NCBI RefSeq assembly: GCF_000524195.1
Contig: NW_020170491.1
Span: forward strand, 186,353 to 231,269
Length of the DNA stretch: 44,917 nt
DNA from: Echinococcus granulosus
Lineage: Eukaryota > Platyhelminthes > Cestoda > Cyclophyllidea > Taeniidae
Reading direction: 5' to 3'
Every line of letters begins with the position of its first letter. Positions within the stretch are counted from its first letter, which is position 1. The position numbers and the translations under genes were made by a program. The notes beneath the pieces are model-generated. The model was given only the letters and a program-made list of their open reading frames with translations. It was not told the DNA's origin and ran no database searches. Of the stretch, positions 11,851 through 24,841 are shown in pieces.

Positions 11851-14800
11851 TTAGTTCTTTGGAGAGATTGCATTAGTCTGCAGACGTGGCGGTAGGTGAC
11901 AATCCTCTTGCTGCTTAATTCCTTTGCTTAATAATCTTGAGGTAATTTATTATAACTGACTTAGGAGTCGCTTGTTTTAATTGATATTAATTTGTAATTC
12001 AGACAAAATGGACCTCCTAGGCGAAGCCTCAGACTTAACGAATTTGCTTGATACGACTTGCTCAACCGTGTATTAATTAATGCCTACCAATCAACATGAT
12101 TAGGTGGCGCTGAAGAGGTTAATACTGATTGCATTCACCTGTGTGTGGGCTTAAGGAGTCAATACCAAGGCATTATATGGCTCGAAGTGGAACCGTAAGC
12201 TTTTCCATAGTTTGTTCTTAAGTAACTGTCGAAAGTCTCGCCTCAGTGATGTTTTGTGATGGTAATGCAAGTGCAAACGCCAGCACTAGTGGTAATTCAG
12301 CGACCTTAGAGATAAGCACAGGCTCTATTGGAAGGAGTATCAATTCATGTGGATTAAATGCTCTGTAAGCAATAGCTGTTGAAATCGCTTTGCTTCATCT
12401 TGGCATTAGTGTAGAAGTGAACTAGTGATGGGCTCCGCTTCACAGTTCGTGTCATGTAAGGGAGGTGGAGGGGAATGGGCACAGAATAAACTGCACCGCT
12501 TATTGTCAACTTTTTAAAAAACGCATCTGTAAATAAAAGAGAGTTTGTAGTTCATTTGCTGCCATTTAACTTGCCAATTGAACGAGTTGTTGCCTGCCAA
12601 CCCAATCACCAATACCAATTGCAACCAGGTGATCCTGAAGCAATAAATAAACACCGAGTATGCTTGCACAAGTTAAGATGAGATCTGCTGGGTCAACAAT
12701 TCTTGAACAGCGGTTAAGAGCTATGAAGCAAAAATATGCGCAAGTGAATTGTTCCATTCCTTCCAAGGAGGCCACTTTATTTAAATGATACAATTCCATG
12801 CAACTCTTCACACACTGCTCTTGCGAAAGCCTTTACAGAGGACTACTACAGTGTGCTTTTCTACTGAAAATGTGCCATGACTGAAAACGATTGAATAATA
12901 TCTTAAATTAATAATTTTACTTCGCAGGCAGCACCTCCTCATTTCTTCCACTTCCATTTTTTTCCCTTATTCTTCTTCTCGTTCTTTTTCTTCCTCCTAT
13001 ACTTTACATTTTTATTTCTCTTCTTCAAAGTACTTTTAGTACTCGCCCTCTTAACAGCTACACTAACAAATTTGGTAATGCTTGCTGCCAAATGCGTTTT
13101 CGAAAATCCCCTCGCTACTTGTAGTTGAGGCCAACGTTAGAGAATATTCGCAATGTAACTAGGACGTTGGCATATGTTAAGACTTATAGGGCTCAACTAG
13201 ACTTTATGCATTTACATTGCGACGATTTTATTTGGGAAATACTGACACGAAAATTGGAAAAAGGTTTGAATTCTCACTCCGTAAAGATCCACTTATGTTC
13301 ACGCATTCCACAAAACTTGTTGATCGGTAAGAATTCCTGGCCTTTTACATGTCCATAGGCATCAACATTGGAAATTCTAGTTAATGAAGGCATTTATGCG
13401 TGTAGTGGAAAGGCAGTTGACTCCTGTCAGCGACCATCAGCACCATAATTAACTCAGTGGTCAGATTTCATCAAGTGCAATGTCCGCATGAATACCTCAT
13501 AGATGTACATTCACTTTGAGAATGCCCAAGTTTCAGGTGTCTTTTCAGAGATCAGGGGCAGCACCGTGAATGAATATAATTTTTAAATCTTTAGCCTAAT
13601 TTTCTCCTCTCAGAGCACACTCACACCTTCGCCTTTGGTTTGTTTAACAGTTTCTTGTTTTCAATTAAACCTCCCTTCCAGTTTAATGTTAACTGCTCCT
13701 ACCGCTGCCATCTCTCATGCTTTAACACTTATAACTGGATAGGATTTTCATCTAACCATTAAATTAAATGCATTTGTTTCCCCCTTTAAAAATTTAACGT
13801 CCATGTGATCACCATTACTTTGTTTAACTTTCGAAATTTTGCAGAGAGAAGGTTATTTGAAGTAGCGGCGAATATATGACTTATACAAGTATTTTATTAA
13901 TGCATATCTTCAAGTAGTTGCGCCTTAAGGGGGTAATTGAGCATATCCCTGTAGATGGAAATTTGTTACTATTATTACTTTAGCGTAGAGGTAAACTCTA
14001 GGGTCACGGACTAGGCGGATGACTATGACACCAAGATGGTGGAAAATGCAGGCGAAATTTGGGGGTGAGGAGTTTGTGCAGTTGAACGTGGATTTTAAGT
14101 CAATATCGTTTGGCCTTAGCATTTAGCAGTCGGTGCTTTGCATAACCTCAATTCTTAGTCGGTCATTATAATGCAGTCGATGTTTGCAAGGCCACTGATG
14201 CGCTAGAAAAGAGCGTTGTGAGCCCATTATCTACCGGAAAGGAGCAAGATTTGATACCGATGTCGTTGGTGCGTGGTATCGGTTTCGATAAATGCATTTT
14301 CGTTAAGCGCGCGCTCTGTGTTTACTATCCTACCCCAATCGCAGTAGATGTGCTTCTACTACGACATTTAGGGGTCTTCTTTTATCACAATAGGGAAGTC
14401 AGTTTGGTGTAATCGAATTTGTCTATCACTGGTACTGGAGGAGCTTACAGAATGACTTCAGATGATGCAATGTGTCATTTCTGTGGTAAGGAAATACTTT
14501 TATTAACGTGCAAGCGGTCTGGAAGACGATCTGGATGTTCTGACTTCAAAGTGGTCACATCAGCCACATATCCGCCACTACAAGATTGTAATAGGCTTGT
14601 CCACAGTGTTTCGTACTGTAGTGTATTTAGGAGGTCACACCGAGATTTCGTTGCGAGGGTGAAGCAGATGTCGAGACAGAGGTAAATATCGCAAGCCTTG
14701 AATTTGTGTCTGCTGCGAATATCTGGTCTCATAAACCTTAACAATTGTGTCTAAGCATTTACTTTCAAAACAGTTGTCCTCTTTTTTGTAGCATCCACTT

Positions 14801-16386
14801 CTTATTTGAACAGTAAATCATGATCACATTCTCCAACTTTAAATCCATCTATAAATTCGCAATTATTTTCAGTATTCAGTGATACAAAGTGCTGTTCTAA
14901 AGTGCGGAAGCGTTAGCTAATTAAGAAAGAAATGCAAATTCAATCATACGGAAAAGTCGGATAAACGGAAACTTACTCCGAGGTTATGGGAAATCCATTC
15001 TTCTCTCGTCACTCTGGCACTGCCACAAAAATGTTGCCCAAGTGTCATCTTCAGGTACTTGTTCATCTTCGAAAGACAAAGCCCTTATTTCCAACGCTAA
15101 GGGGAGGTAAGCCTTGGCATGTTTGAACTGCATTGTTGGAGTTAGGCAAACCATAATGATATTTCACCTCTCACAGCAGAATACCTACATTTAACTGCTG
15201 TGAATATTTGCAGAAGATCTCCACATTGTAATACTTGAATACGTGACCAATTACTTCCTTGTTTGAAAATAAAGCACAAAATTTTGTCCCATCATTTTCT
15301 TTAATCCAGATTTGTCAAATTCTTTGTAACTTTTTGCATTATAAATCCTGAGACTCCCTGAAATCCCAGAAAAACGCCATTTTTAATGGCCCAGAGCTTT
15401 CCATTACTGCAAATCATTCCCAATTATCCAAGAAATCGCGACCTTACACACTCCCCTCTGATTATCCGGGCCTGCACTTAGCGCACATTTACGGTCGCTC
15501 TAGTCCCAAAGGTGTTTCATTACTGTAAATTCACATGGCAAAGTTGACCGAGACCTCAGACTCAGACACTGTCGCTGACTCAGTGCCCACTAGTCTAAAG
15601 TCGGCAACTAGGCCCGTACCCGTACTTCACAACTTTGTGTTGACTCACCCACATTTAATCAACAAAAACATCCATCCTGAAGTTTGGCTAGTGGGTACTT
15701 TGGGGGCAAGACAAAGGGAGTGTGGAAACTCCAGTTTATAACAAATGCATATGTTCGTTGCACGTTCTAAATTGCGCTTTATTTGGTAATGCCAGCTTAC
15801 TATAAAATACTCAAATCTTGGAAAAAGTCATTCCTGTAAACATTCAAGCATTTAAGTTGAGCCGCATTGATACAAGTAAATGAATGCGAGTGGGGCACTG
15901 GCAGAATGGCGATCACCGCACTTTACCCAGAGGCATCCTTTTAGTGTTGCAGAAAAACTCATTCTGAATCCAAACTACTACATTTACCATTGCAACATGT
16001 TCTCATTTTAGCCCAAAACGTCTGCCGACAATGACCGCGGGACTAAAAGAACCATCCCAGCTCCATTTTAAATTACTTTCTACTCATTTTCCTGTAGTGT
16101 GGTCACAAATATGGCCAAGCACCTAATTTAAATTGTGCTTCTACATCCCTGCTTTCCGCTTCGGTTACCTCTACGTCTCTACTTCGAGTTTTATCTATTA
16201 TGGCCTATTTTATTTCATATTCCCTTGCCATGTTCTATTATCTGAACTTTTTCCAAAAATGTTTTAGCAAATAAAAACACGAGACTGCAATTTAAAAGGA
16301 AGCAGATGCTGACTGGCTCTAATGATAACCTTGGTCCTGCTTAAAACTTGCATCAATGTACGGTAAGATTTTGTAAACAACCATTA
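11851..16386. other. Gene-poor stretch with weak candidates only
   Basis: I see no firm gene. A plus-strand open stretch at 13122-13358 has a regular leucine pattern faintly like retroelement Gag helices. A 68-codon plus-strand frame with ATG at 15535 reads as low-complexity Ser/Thr/Asp sequence with no recognised domain. Overlapping open frames on both strands at 14419-14744 give no family match. Pyrimidine-rich low-complexity sequence lies at about 12940-13030. Confidence 0.45.
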
Positions 16387-16392
16387 TTTATT
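16387..16392 (-). promoter_or_regulatory. Poly(A) signal of the DCST-family gene
   Basis: TTTATT on the plus strand reads AATAAA on the minus strand, ten bases beyond the TAA stop at 16405-16403. This implies a very short 3' UTR if it is the one used. Confidence 0.5.
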
Positions 16393-16402
16393 TAGTAGTG
16401 TA

Positions 16403-19400
16403 TTACTTTTGTTTTTTGTGTGATCTGATTTTCCTTTTACAGTCAAGGTAACTCCGACTCCTGTCGTCAATGCGCATGTCAAAGTCCATTAAGCCACTAT
16501 TGCCCGAGCTAAAACGCAGAGCACTTACACTACCCAATGTGCTGGAAGTCACGAAATCTGATATCTCAAGGTCATCCCTTTCCACTGGTTCATCCATTCT
16601 GCTGAGGCCTAACAGCTCCGGATCAGGTTGCATGTAGTGCATGTCCTCGTACGGCAGATTCAGCGTGCTTTCGTCATCTGTAAAATAAGTCTTTCCTTTT
16701 TTGGACAGCTTCATCTTATTAATTCCTACAAGGTACGACTTCGCCAAGGAAATACTGGTTTCTTCACTTCTACTATTGCAATTATCACTGAATCTGCTTT
16801 CCATGAATTTGAGTTGTGGGTCCAGCTCTATGAGGCTTTTATCTTTGGCATCACCTAACTCTGAAACTTCCATTTTTGTCATAGTGTCAGGAGAGGCTTC
16901 AAGAGAGGTCAGCGATCCAACGGTTGTAGTCATTTCCTCGTTGGCATCTTCGTGACCTGCTCTCATAGAAAGGGAGCTAAGTTGGCTCATCTTATAATGG
17001 TTTGATGTGCTGGAGCTAATTGAATCCAGTGACGAAATTGTTGGATTTTCTTGAGCTGTGCGAATAGCCTGCACAATTGCGTTTTGGTCTATCCCTGCGG
17101 ATTGTAATAATGAATTCATTCCTTCTTTCACTTCTTTTTCTCTGTCTTCTTTAAACTCACTGTCCATTTTCGAAATATGGATGATTTGAGCCGTGTTTAC
17201 AGGTCTCGGTGATTGATAGTCACCGGAGGGGTTATCAGCCAAATCTGTCTTGAAGTCAGTGTTCTCCAATTTAGCGTTGTTATGCCCCTCAATCCATGGT
17301 TGCCGTGATGGTCTGCATCTGCCACTTTCAGTAAATGAGTTGTTAAAAGCTCTCGACCCACAATCTACTGTACTGCGCGATGCTTTTGAAAACTCAGTTC
17401 CGGCATATTTTTTTCTGCTCTTTTGACTGTGAGCCTTCGAAGGCGTCGTTTTTATTGAAGTCAATTTGATTTTAGCTTGAGGTGAACGTGCTATCAAACT
17501 TCCATGGCTGGCATTTACATCAGTTAAACCTTCTACCCCTTCAAGTTTCCCTCTTACTGACTTGGCTATTCCAGTGGATGAGCCTAATGTAGTTTTTTCT
17601 TTACTAACTGGCAGCATTTTGTAGGAGGTAGACGCAGAATGGGTCACTAAAGTGCTTTCTGGGATGGCGTTTAAGGCACAGACCTCCGAACTGCTCAATC
17701 TCGCTAGCTTTTGACGCTGCACCTGAACTTCAGGAAAACTGTTCCAATTATTTTTCCAAGAGAAAAAGGTATCTGAGTTGGAGGTCTCAGAAATAGTTTG
17801 CCGCAAATCTGCTGACGTTTTCACAAATTTACTAGTGTTTTTAAATGACTCAACGTTGGAAGGCCCAGAGTTGTCAGTTTTTGCTATTTTTAAGGGTGGT
17901 GTTAATGGGGACAAGTCTCCAGGTTCGCCGCTCGATAAAGAACTTAGGCTGCCAATATTTGCAGTCATTGTATTTTTTGTCAATTCACTGTCTTGAAAAG
18001 GGTTTTTTAATTGGTCAGAATTCCGCACTAATACGGAGCTGCCACCGATTGATAGCCCAAGTTGACTTAACGAATAACACGGCGTTTCAATCTGTTTGGT
18101 GGTTATTTTCTTGGCTGCCTTAGCACAAATCGGTAGATTCTTGTAGTCAACATCAACCAAAGAACCTATACTTATATTGCGTTTTACTTTACACTTCTTT
18201 AGCATTGGCTTTTCACTATTGGTAGCCACCGTTTGGGATGTCGCATCTTCATTGTCTGTAATGGATGGTGATTTGGCTAACTTGTCAAGAACCCTCTTTT
18301 TCTCATTATAATTTAATTGCACGGTTAGGGAACTCATAGTAGAGATATCAGAAGCAGGCGTTGTGGTGCTTTGAGACGGCTGTGATACTAAGTCAATTTT
18401 TTTGAAGCTAGAAAGCGGATTTTTTGTGCCATTAGAAGACTCAGAAGAGTTATCCTCCTTGATGGGGCTTAACTTTTTNNNNNNNNNNNNNNNNNNNNNN
18501 NNNNNNNNNNNNNNNNNNNNNNNNNNNNNNNNNNNNNNNNNNNNNNNNNNNNNNNNNNNNNNNNNNNNNNNNNNNNNNATTGAGCCTTTGAAGAGCTCAC
18601 AGTGGATATGTTAGAAGTGAAGTTCTTAACCCTCTGCGATTGGTGTGACAGCGATTTAGCATTTGCAAGAGAAGATAATTCAGTTCGTATGTCTGTCAGT
18701 GTTTCAGTGGAGTTCTTTTCACTCAGTGATTCAACTGAGATACTCAGCTTAGATATTGAGGAGCTAGAAGGTGATTCTTGAGCACTCGTAGTTCTAAAAT
18801 CGGTGAGCTGAATTCCTCCTCGAGCACCTTTTTGAAAAATAAATGATTGGAGATTGGGTCTGCCTACATGACCCTGATCGGAGACAGACGGGGATAAATT
18901 ACGAATGCTCGATGGCTTCTTTGTCGCTTCGTTGAGTGAAGAAGTGAAGATTCCTCTCGATTTTATGTTCACTGATTCTAATTGGCTAGCTGCATCCCTT
19001 TCATCCAATCCAGTTTCTGTCTGTGGATTTGAATCGCTCACTTGTGAATTAAACTTGGATTTCACAATCCGCCTTCTTTGTTTGCAATATAACAACGGCG
19101 GTTTCGAAAGCTTCCCTGAATCCTTTGGCGCATTCAAAGTACTTCCTCTTGATGGACTTTTTGATTTCATTGAGATTAAGGAATTTTCATGAGAGATAGC
19201 AGGAGAGAGTTTTATTGTAATTCGTGGTGACTTTTGCACAGATTCATAGTTATTAATATGTTTTTTTGCAGCAGGAAGGTTTTCAAAATCACTTGGTCTT
19301 GATATTTTGCGCTTAAGAGGATGGAGTGATTTTAGAAAATGCGTCAAAACCCCAATTTTTGCATAACTCTCACCACTCAAAGGTTGAAGACCAGATTCAG

Positions 19401-22400
19401 ATGTTTCATTCAATGGTGAGATATGAAAGTTTGGTAATTCTTCTGTTTTAGGGTCTGAAAATTCGTCCAACGTCCCGATTAAGGCAGTTTTGGTTGTTAA
19501 AGTCTGAGGTGTCAATTCGGAAATTTTCAAAACAGTTGGTTTTCCGAGACTGTCCACTTGTTTGGGGTTTTCGCAATTTAGGGATAAATTCGCGAGACTG
19601 GAGAAACCGGAACTTTTGAAGGGGCTGATCGGTCCAAAATCTGGTGTTAAAATTATTTTTTCGATGCATTCTCTCGCACAGCTATGAGATTTCATGCTAG
19701 AATTAGTACTTTTTAGTAGCGATAAACTAAGACCATTCAATTGGTCTTTTGTTCCTACACTGGTTGAATCCTTCAACGAACTTATCGGCTCTAGACTAGC
19801 TGATTTCAGATGCATACGATCCTCGTTTGAGGAGAATGCCAAATAACTACCGTCAGGACAACTATTACATTCCTTTTGCGACCCCAAAGAAGATATTTCA
19901 GCTGCTTTTAGTAGCTTGATGTCGATTACATCCTTACAAGAAGGACTGAGTCCTGTGCTTACCATCGATATGCTCATGGATCTAGATGAACCAATTTCAT
20001 CTATTGTTGAAGAATATGGACAAAGGTATTTATCTTCCTGTTCGCTTCGTAGTTGTTCAAGAAGACCAATTTCGTTTCCATCTTGGTGTTCATATTCTTC
20101 ACTTATATTACAAATTTGATAGTTTTTAAGTACTTCAGCATATCCAACAGGCGAAAAAACTGAATCTCCAATGGGTTTTACAGTCCCCACTTCACCAATG
20201 GCTTCAACTGACATTCTTGGGGGAAGGCTTAATATGAACGATCCGATATGTTGAATATCATCTTCCCACGCTGAGGAAGATCTGCAGTCGAGAGCTGACA
20301 GTCTAACTAAAGATGTTTGTACTCCCCTACTCCTTAATTGTGGTATACTTTCATGGGCTGAGTCTTCCACCTCTTCATCCCGGACAAACTCCCATTTAAT
20401 CGGTTTGATTAGCCGCCGTTTCCGTTTCATCCGGGACAAAGTTTTTTTCAATTTTGGTAAAGGTTTAGTCGGTGGTGCAATCATGACACCCTTATTAACG
20501 CGTCTAGCTTTTCGCCGTTTGATAAACATTCTTAATTTTTCTCCAAATCCTGGTCTTCTAACTGCCTGTAATCGACGTCTTATCATGAACCTAAAGGGTT
20601 GATGAATTTGTCTAAACATTTCTGGTGGAAGTGTCTCTTCCAGATTCGGAGGTTTTAGTGGAACAAGGAACTCATCATGTTTTCTACGGGAAAAGTATTT
20701 GACATAGAAGTAGTCATACTCCTCATCAGAGCTCCAAATCTCAAAATCCACCTCATTAGAGAGGGTATTCACTGGGACGTTGCAGTACATGCAAATGCCA
20801 CCCAAATTCACCTGACAGAGCTTGCAATAGTATACTCCGCAGCGAGGACACTGGGTGAAATTCTGCTGAAACTCAACCTTCTTCTTGGGATTCCCAGGAG
20901 CGGTGCACTGGGCACAGAAAACTCGCTTTATACCGGCCATTGCAAAGTAGCGCGCCAGTTGGGGATGCAAAAAGATGAAACGGTCAAGTTTTTTCAGTTT
21001 ACCGCCTGAAGACTCGGCATCAGATTTCTTTAACTTTCGATTAAACAATTTGTGAATAAATTGATGAAAGAGCCCCCGTGTGTTTCGAATGTAAGTTCGT
21101 AGCCAGGCGGCTCTGCGGTTTGCTCCGTCTGGGTAATACCAGGCTAAGATTAGATGACGAAGTCGAAGTACGTAGACCTAGGGATTAGAGTGTAAAATCT
21201 TGGTCGAATGTGCTTAATTTTGATAAAAACAGAAAAATACAAAGTTTCTTTTTTCTGCTATGGTTCACAGAAAATAACCTAAAGAGGTGTAGACTATTAT
21301 CAGCTACTAAGTTATTAAAAAAATAGCTTTTGTATACATGTTGGTCAAGTCATATGTCTAGAAAAGGTTATGAAATCGTGATTCAAAATTGTAGCTAGCT
21401 AGACTCTGCGAGCAAGCCGTAGACAAGTTAAAGTGGGTACTTGGACAATGATGCTGAGGAGAGTTAGAACCAAAGCTAGGCCAATCAGAATGGTCGTCTC
21501 ATGGTCCGGTTCCGAAGGTCGTGGTCGACATATAGTGGCGTCCACACTGAATGCGATGTCTTTTAGAGGATTTGCCAGATTCATAAAACTACGCCCAATT
21601 TCTGACATGGTGGAGTTGCCCTGAATCTCTGGAACTACTTGTTCACTTGCACCGAATCCGAAATCCGATATTTGATCGGATATGCCTTCCTCAAGAGTCT
21701 ATCAAAATAGTAAGGAATGTTCGTTTAATTTATGTCGAATTTTGCACAATGTAAGATAGAATAATTTTTCCAGAAATGCAGAAAATAACCTTTTCCTTTA
21801 CAAATCATGCATAAGCGTACAAAAAGCCGTAAATGCATAACAGTCAAAAATTGTTAAAATCGAACAAAGCAAACCTGTTGCACCTCGCCAAATCCAGTAG
21901 AAAATGCTGGTGAAGTTGTGAGCACCACTTGATACATTGCGTAATCGGCGAAAATGATGAGCACAAGGGTTATTATACCGACAAAGAGGAATACCAGAGA
22001 TCCTACAGCCGCATTGCGCTCCGTCTTGGACCATTGACACGCCGTCAGGGTGACATAATTCATACGTTCAGAGTGGGTTAGCGGGAGGGCGGTAGGTCGA
22101 CCATGTTCAAGTGCCCTGCGCTCCTTTAGAAAAAGAAAAAAAGATTATTTTTTAAGCTGGAAGCAAAACTAATTCCAAATAAACGATGGTTTTTAAGGAC
22201 TCCTTTAGTTTAGATAAACCATCATTCTGCAATAGTTAAATAAGGACCTTCCAGGTAGAAGTTAGCTGAATAAACAGGTGGATGTTGCACTACTGATGCT
22301 TTGATGTCAATGGGAGAGTATTTAAACTTACTTGTGCTACAAACTGTGGCGTGATGTGGCCATTGTCAAAAAAGGGTTTTTTAAGCCACTTTTTTCTGTA

Positions 22401-24017
22401 CATTGCAGCTTGCACGATCAGCTGAATCACCGTGAACAGCGTCCAAATGGTGAGCACCCAAGCCATAGCGCGTTTAAAGTAGTTCAATCCATTCATCATG
22501 AGATCCATTTTTTCTTCAATCATCGTCGTCACCACTGTCTGTGAGGAGACATTCATGCCAAAACTGATGTCTGTCATTTCCTCCCCCACCTCAACGCTAA
22601 TGTTCTCATGGCCCAGGAAACGCAGAATTGAGTCTTCACTGTCCTCCAACTGCTCCTCACTCACTGGTACCACATTGGTCATCTCTGAGTGGAGGCGGTT
22701 TGACTCCCGGACGCAGATATCGTTTAGCTTTGCCACTCCATTGCATGCCTGATCGGCAAACATCCGTACTAGGTTACAAAGAAATGACATTGACTTCATA
22801 GACGCCGCACAATTGAAGTATAATGTATTAAAGAAAGCAAGGCACTGGTTCTTCATAGCAATCTCATCACCACACGCCTCCACCATAGCACGAATCCAAT
22901 CGGACTTTTGATTCAATATTTTTGTCGCCATGAAGATCACCTCTTTCAGTTTTCTCAATGACATTCGTGCTGCAAACAACCGGTTGTTTATATTATCAAT
23001 GAAACCACTCAGTTGCTTCACTATGATCTTTAACGGTGCCTTAGTGATTTTGCCCATTAATTCGACGTTGGCACTAACCTGACCTAGTACACAGGCAATG
23101 GCATTGCGAAAATTGCCAGAATTATGCATAAAATTGAGTGCTGGGCCAGTAGTTGCTAGGGTGGTGGCAATTAGCATTAGCAGCCAGCGCGTTCTGCTGG
23201 CGACAAGGTAGGGCAAAGTGATTAGAAGAATGCAACGAAAATCGGAGGAGAAGGCAATTCCGAAAACAGTGAGCATCATCATATAGCATGCAGCCAGGGC
23301 GGCCATGTGAGGCATATGAGCAAAGGCAGTGGAGAAGAAGGGAAAGGAAGCAAAACCTATGATAATACCGGCAGTTATTCCAAGATAATTCTCCCGTAGA
23401 AGGGTACCTGCGTCCAATTTAGAGGTTGCTGAGTACCACGAAAGAGGTTTTTTGAAGTAGATTCTTGGCGTGTACTTACAGCAGGTTTTGTCACACAGCC
23501 TCTGTAGCCTAGACATGAAACGTTCACAACAGGATGGCTTTTCCAGCTTCAAGAGGATCTTATTAATCTCTTTGCGTGCCTCCAGTTCCTGAATGAGGGC
23601 CTCGTCAACATTCTCTTCTGGTTTTTCACCTTCCAGATTTGGTTCCAATTTGGATCCACAGGTGTCAAAGTTTCTAGGCTCTTTTGATAGGTTGGATGCG
23701 TTTCTATCCACCGATTTACAAATCTTTATTTTTCTGCTTGTGTTGTTGTTAACTACACCGGAAGTTAAAGACCCTTTTTTGGGCTTTTTCTTCTTAGAAG
23801 GGAGTTTCTTTTGGGCAGGAACCATGTTGTTAGCTTGATTTCTCTGGAAGTTGCACATGTAGGTGAGGTTCAGACGCCTACAGAGACTAGGATTTTCAAT
23901 GTCATCCTCAGGCTCTTCTGATAAAAAGGCATCAAATATCTTCTCAAATCTGCTAAGCCACTGGGGCCCCTGACAAACATTCCTCTTACCTGGACCAGTG
24001 ATTTGTGGATTGGACAT
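16403..24017 (-). CDS. DC-STAMP domain/RING protein, DCST1/DCST2 family, with a giant Ser-rich C-terminal extension
   Basis: DCST1 and DCST2 relatives are multi-pass proteins; in animals they are needed for sperm-egg interaction, and human DCST1 is reported to be an E3 ligase. Exons are 24017-22332, 22123-21875, 21698-21441 and 21177-16403, all joined in phase 0. A TAG lies directly before the ATG in frame, which fixes the start. Residues 1-200 are polar with a Lys cluster (75-81). Membrane segments lie near 212-232, 238-258 and 262-290, followed by a long coiled region, a membrane segment near the end of exon 1 and one each in exons 2 and 3. Exon 4 opens with VYVLRLRHLILAWYYPD, the family motif. 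A C4C4 RING has Cys at about 819, 822, 841, 844, 849, 852, 860 and 863. About 1,400 Ser/Thr/Lys-rich residues follow, whereas human DCST1 ends soon after the RING. The donor at 21440 (GTACCC) is weak; one at the in-frame AGA further on is possible. A 100-N gap interrupts exon 4. DCST1 versus DCST2 is undecided. Confidence 0.88.
18479..18578. other. Assembly gap of 100 N inside the DCST tail exon
   Basis: Exactly 100 N, which is a standard placeholder length. Open frames run into the gap from both sides on the minus strand but are out of phase if the gap is really 100 bases. A true length of 3n+2 would restore one continuous frame. Confidence 0.95.
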
Positions 24018-24731
24018 CTACTCTTAAGGTCAGAATTAGTAAAAAAAATAGTATTAAGATAATTCTTGAGGCAATTTTATCTATAGTAAGTGAAATATTA
24101 AGCTTTCAGTAATAGCACAAACCTGAGATAGATTTATTTGTTTTTTCTCTCACTAGCCAATTAGAAAAAGGGTGTCCTTTATTTGCGTCATGCATAAATC
24201 AGTTAAATGATAAACCAAACTTCAAATTATTGGCAATTTGCTACCACATTAGAAGGATTTCGGTATTCTTCAACAAAATTTTTGGAACATGTTTTAAAAT
24301 ATTGACAGATTTGTTATCAACAAATATATTTATTCAGGTATCTACCTACCTACCCCGAAAATGTCCAAATTTGTGCTACATTTAGCAATGTTGTGGTCTC
24401 AGAGTTAATTGGTCAATCTAAAATCCATATAATCAATAATTTTGAAAATTAACTACCTTTAATATAGGGCAGCATGTTGGTGTCTCTTCCAATTGTGCAT
24501 AGAAAATCATCTCGAAGGCGAAGAATGCATCCTTTTACTTCCTTTTAAAATTTTCTGGCGCAGATGTCTCACGGTTCACTTACCCGCCTCTACAATATCT
24601 AGCAGCTATAACTTAAGTAAAAACATTTTAAAGTTTTCTCTTAATTAATTTGTATCACAAATTTACTACTAATACGCATATTGCGTCATATCACGATTTT
24701 GTAATACGGTAGTGGTTTATCCCTCGGTAGT

Positions 24732-24841
24732 AGTGAGGTGCCACTTTTTACTTTGAATTAGCCCTCTTGTACCTCACTGGGTGGGCTGGCCTTTCGAACC
24801 ATGCCAATAGCCCAGACACCTTCTCTGCGCTAAGTATAAAA
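24732..24841 (+). promoter_or_regulatory. Inverted repeat plus TATA-like motif, possible LTR or promoter relic
   Basis: GTGAGGTGC at about 24732-24740 is nearly complementary to GTACCTCAC at about 24769-24777, giving a hairpin with a loop of roughly 28 bases. A TATAAAA motif follows at about 24835-24841. The 11-mer CTACAATATCT occurs at about 24591 and again at about 24890, flanking the segment. The arrangement resembles the U3 promoter part of a small retroelement LTR, but I find no target-site duplication, so this is only a candidate. Confidence 0.2.
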
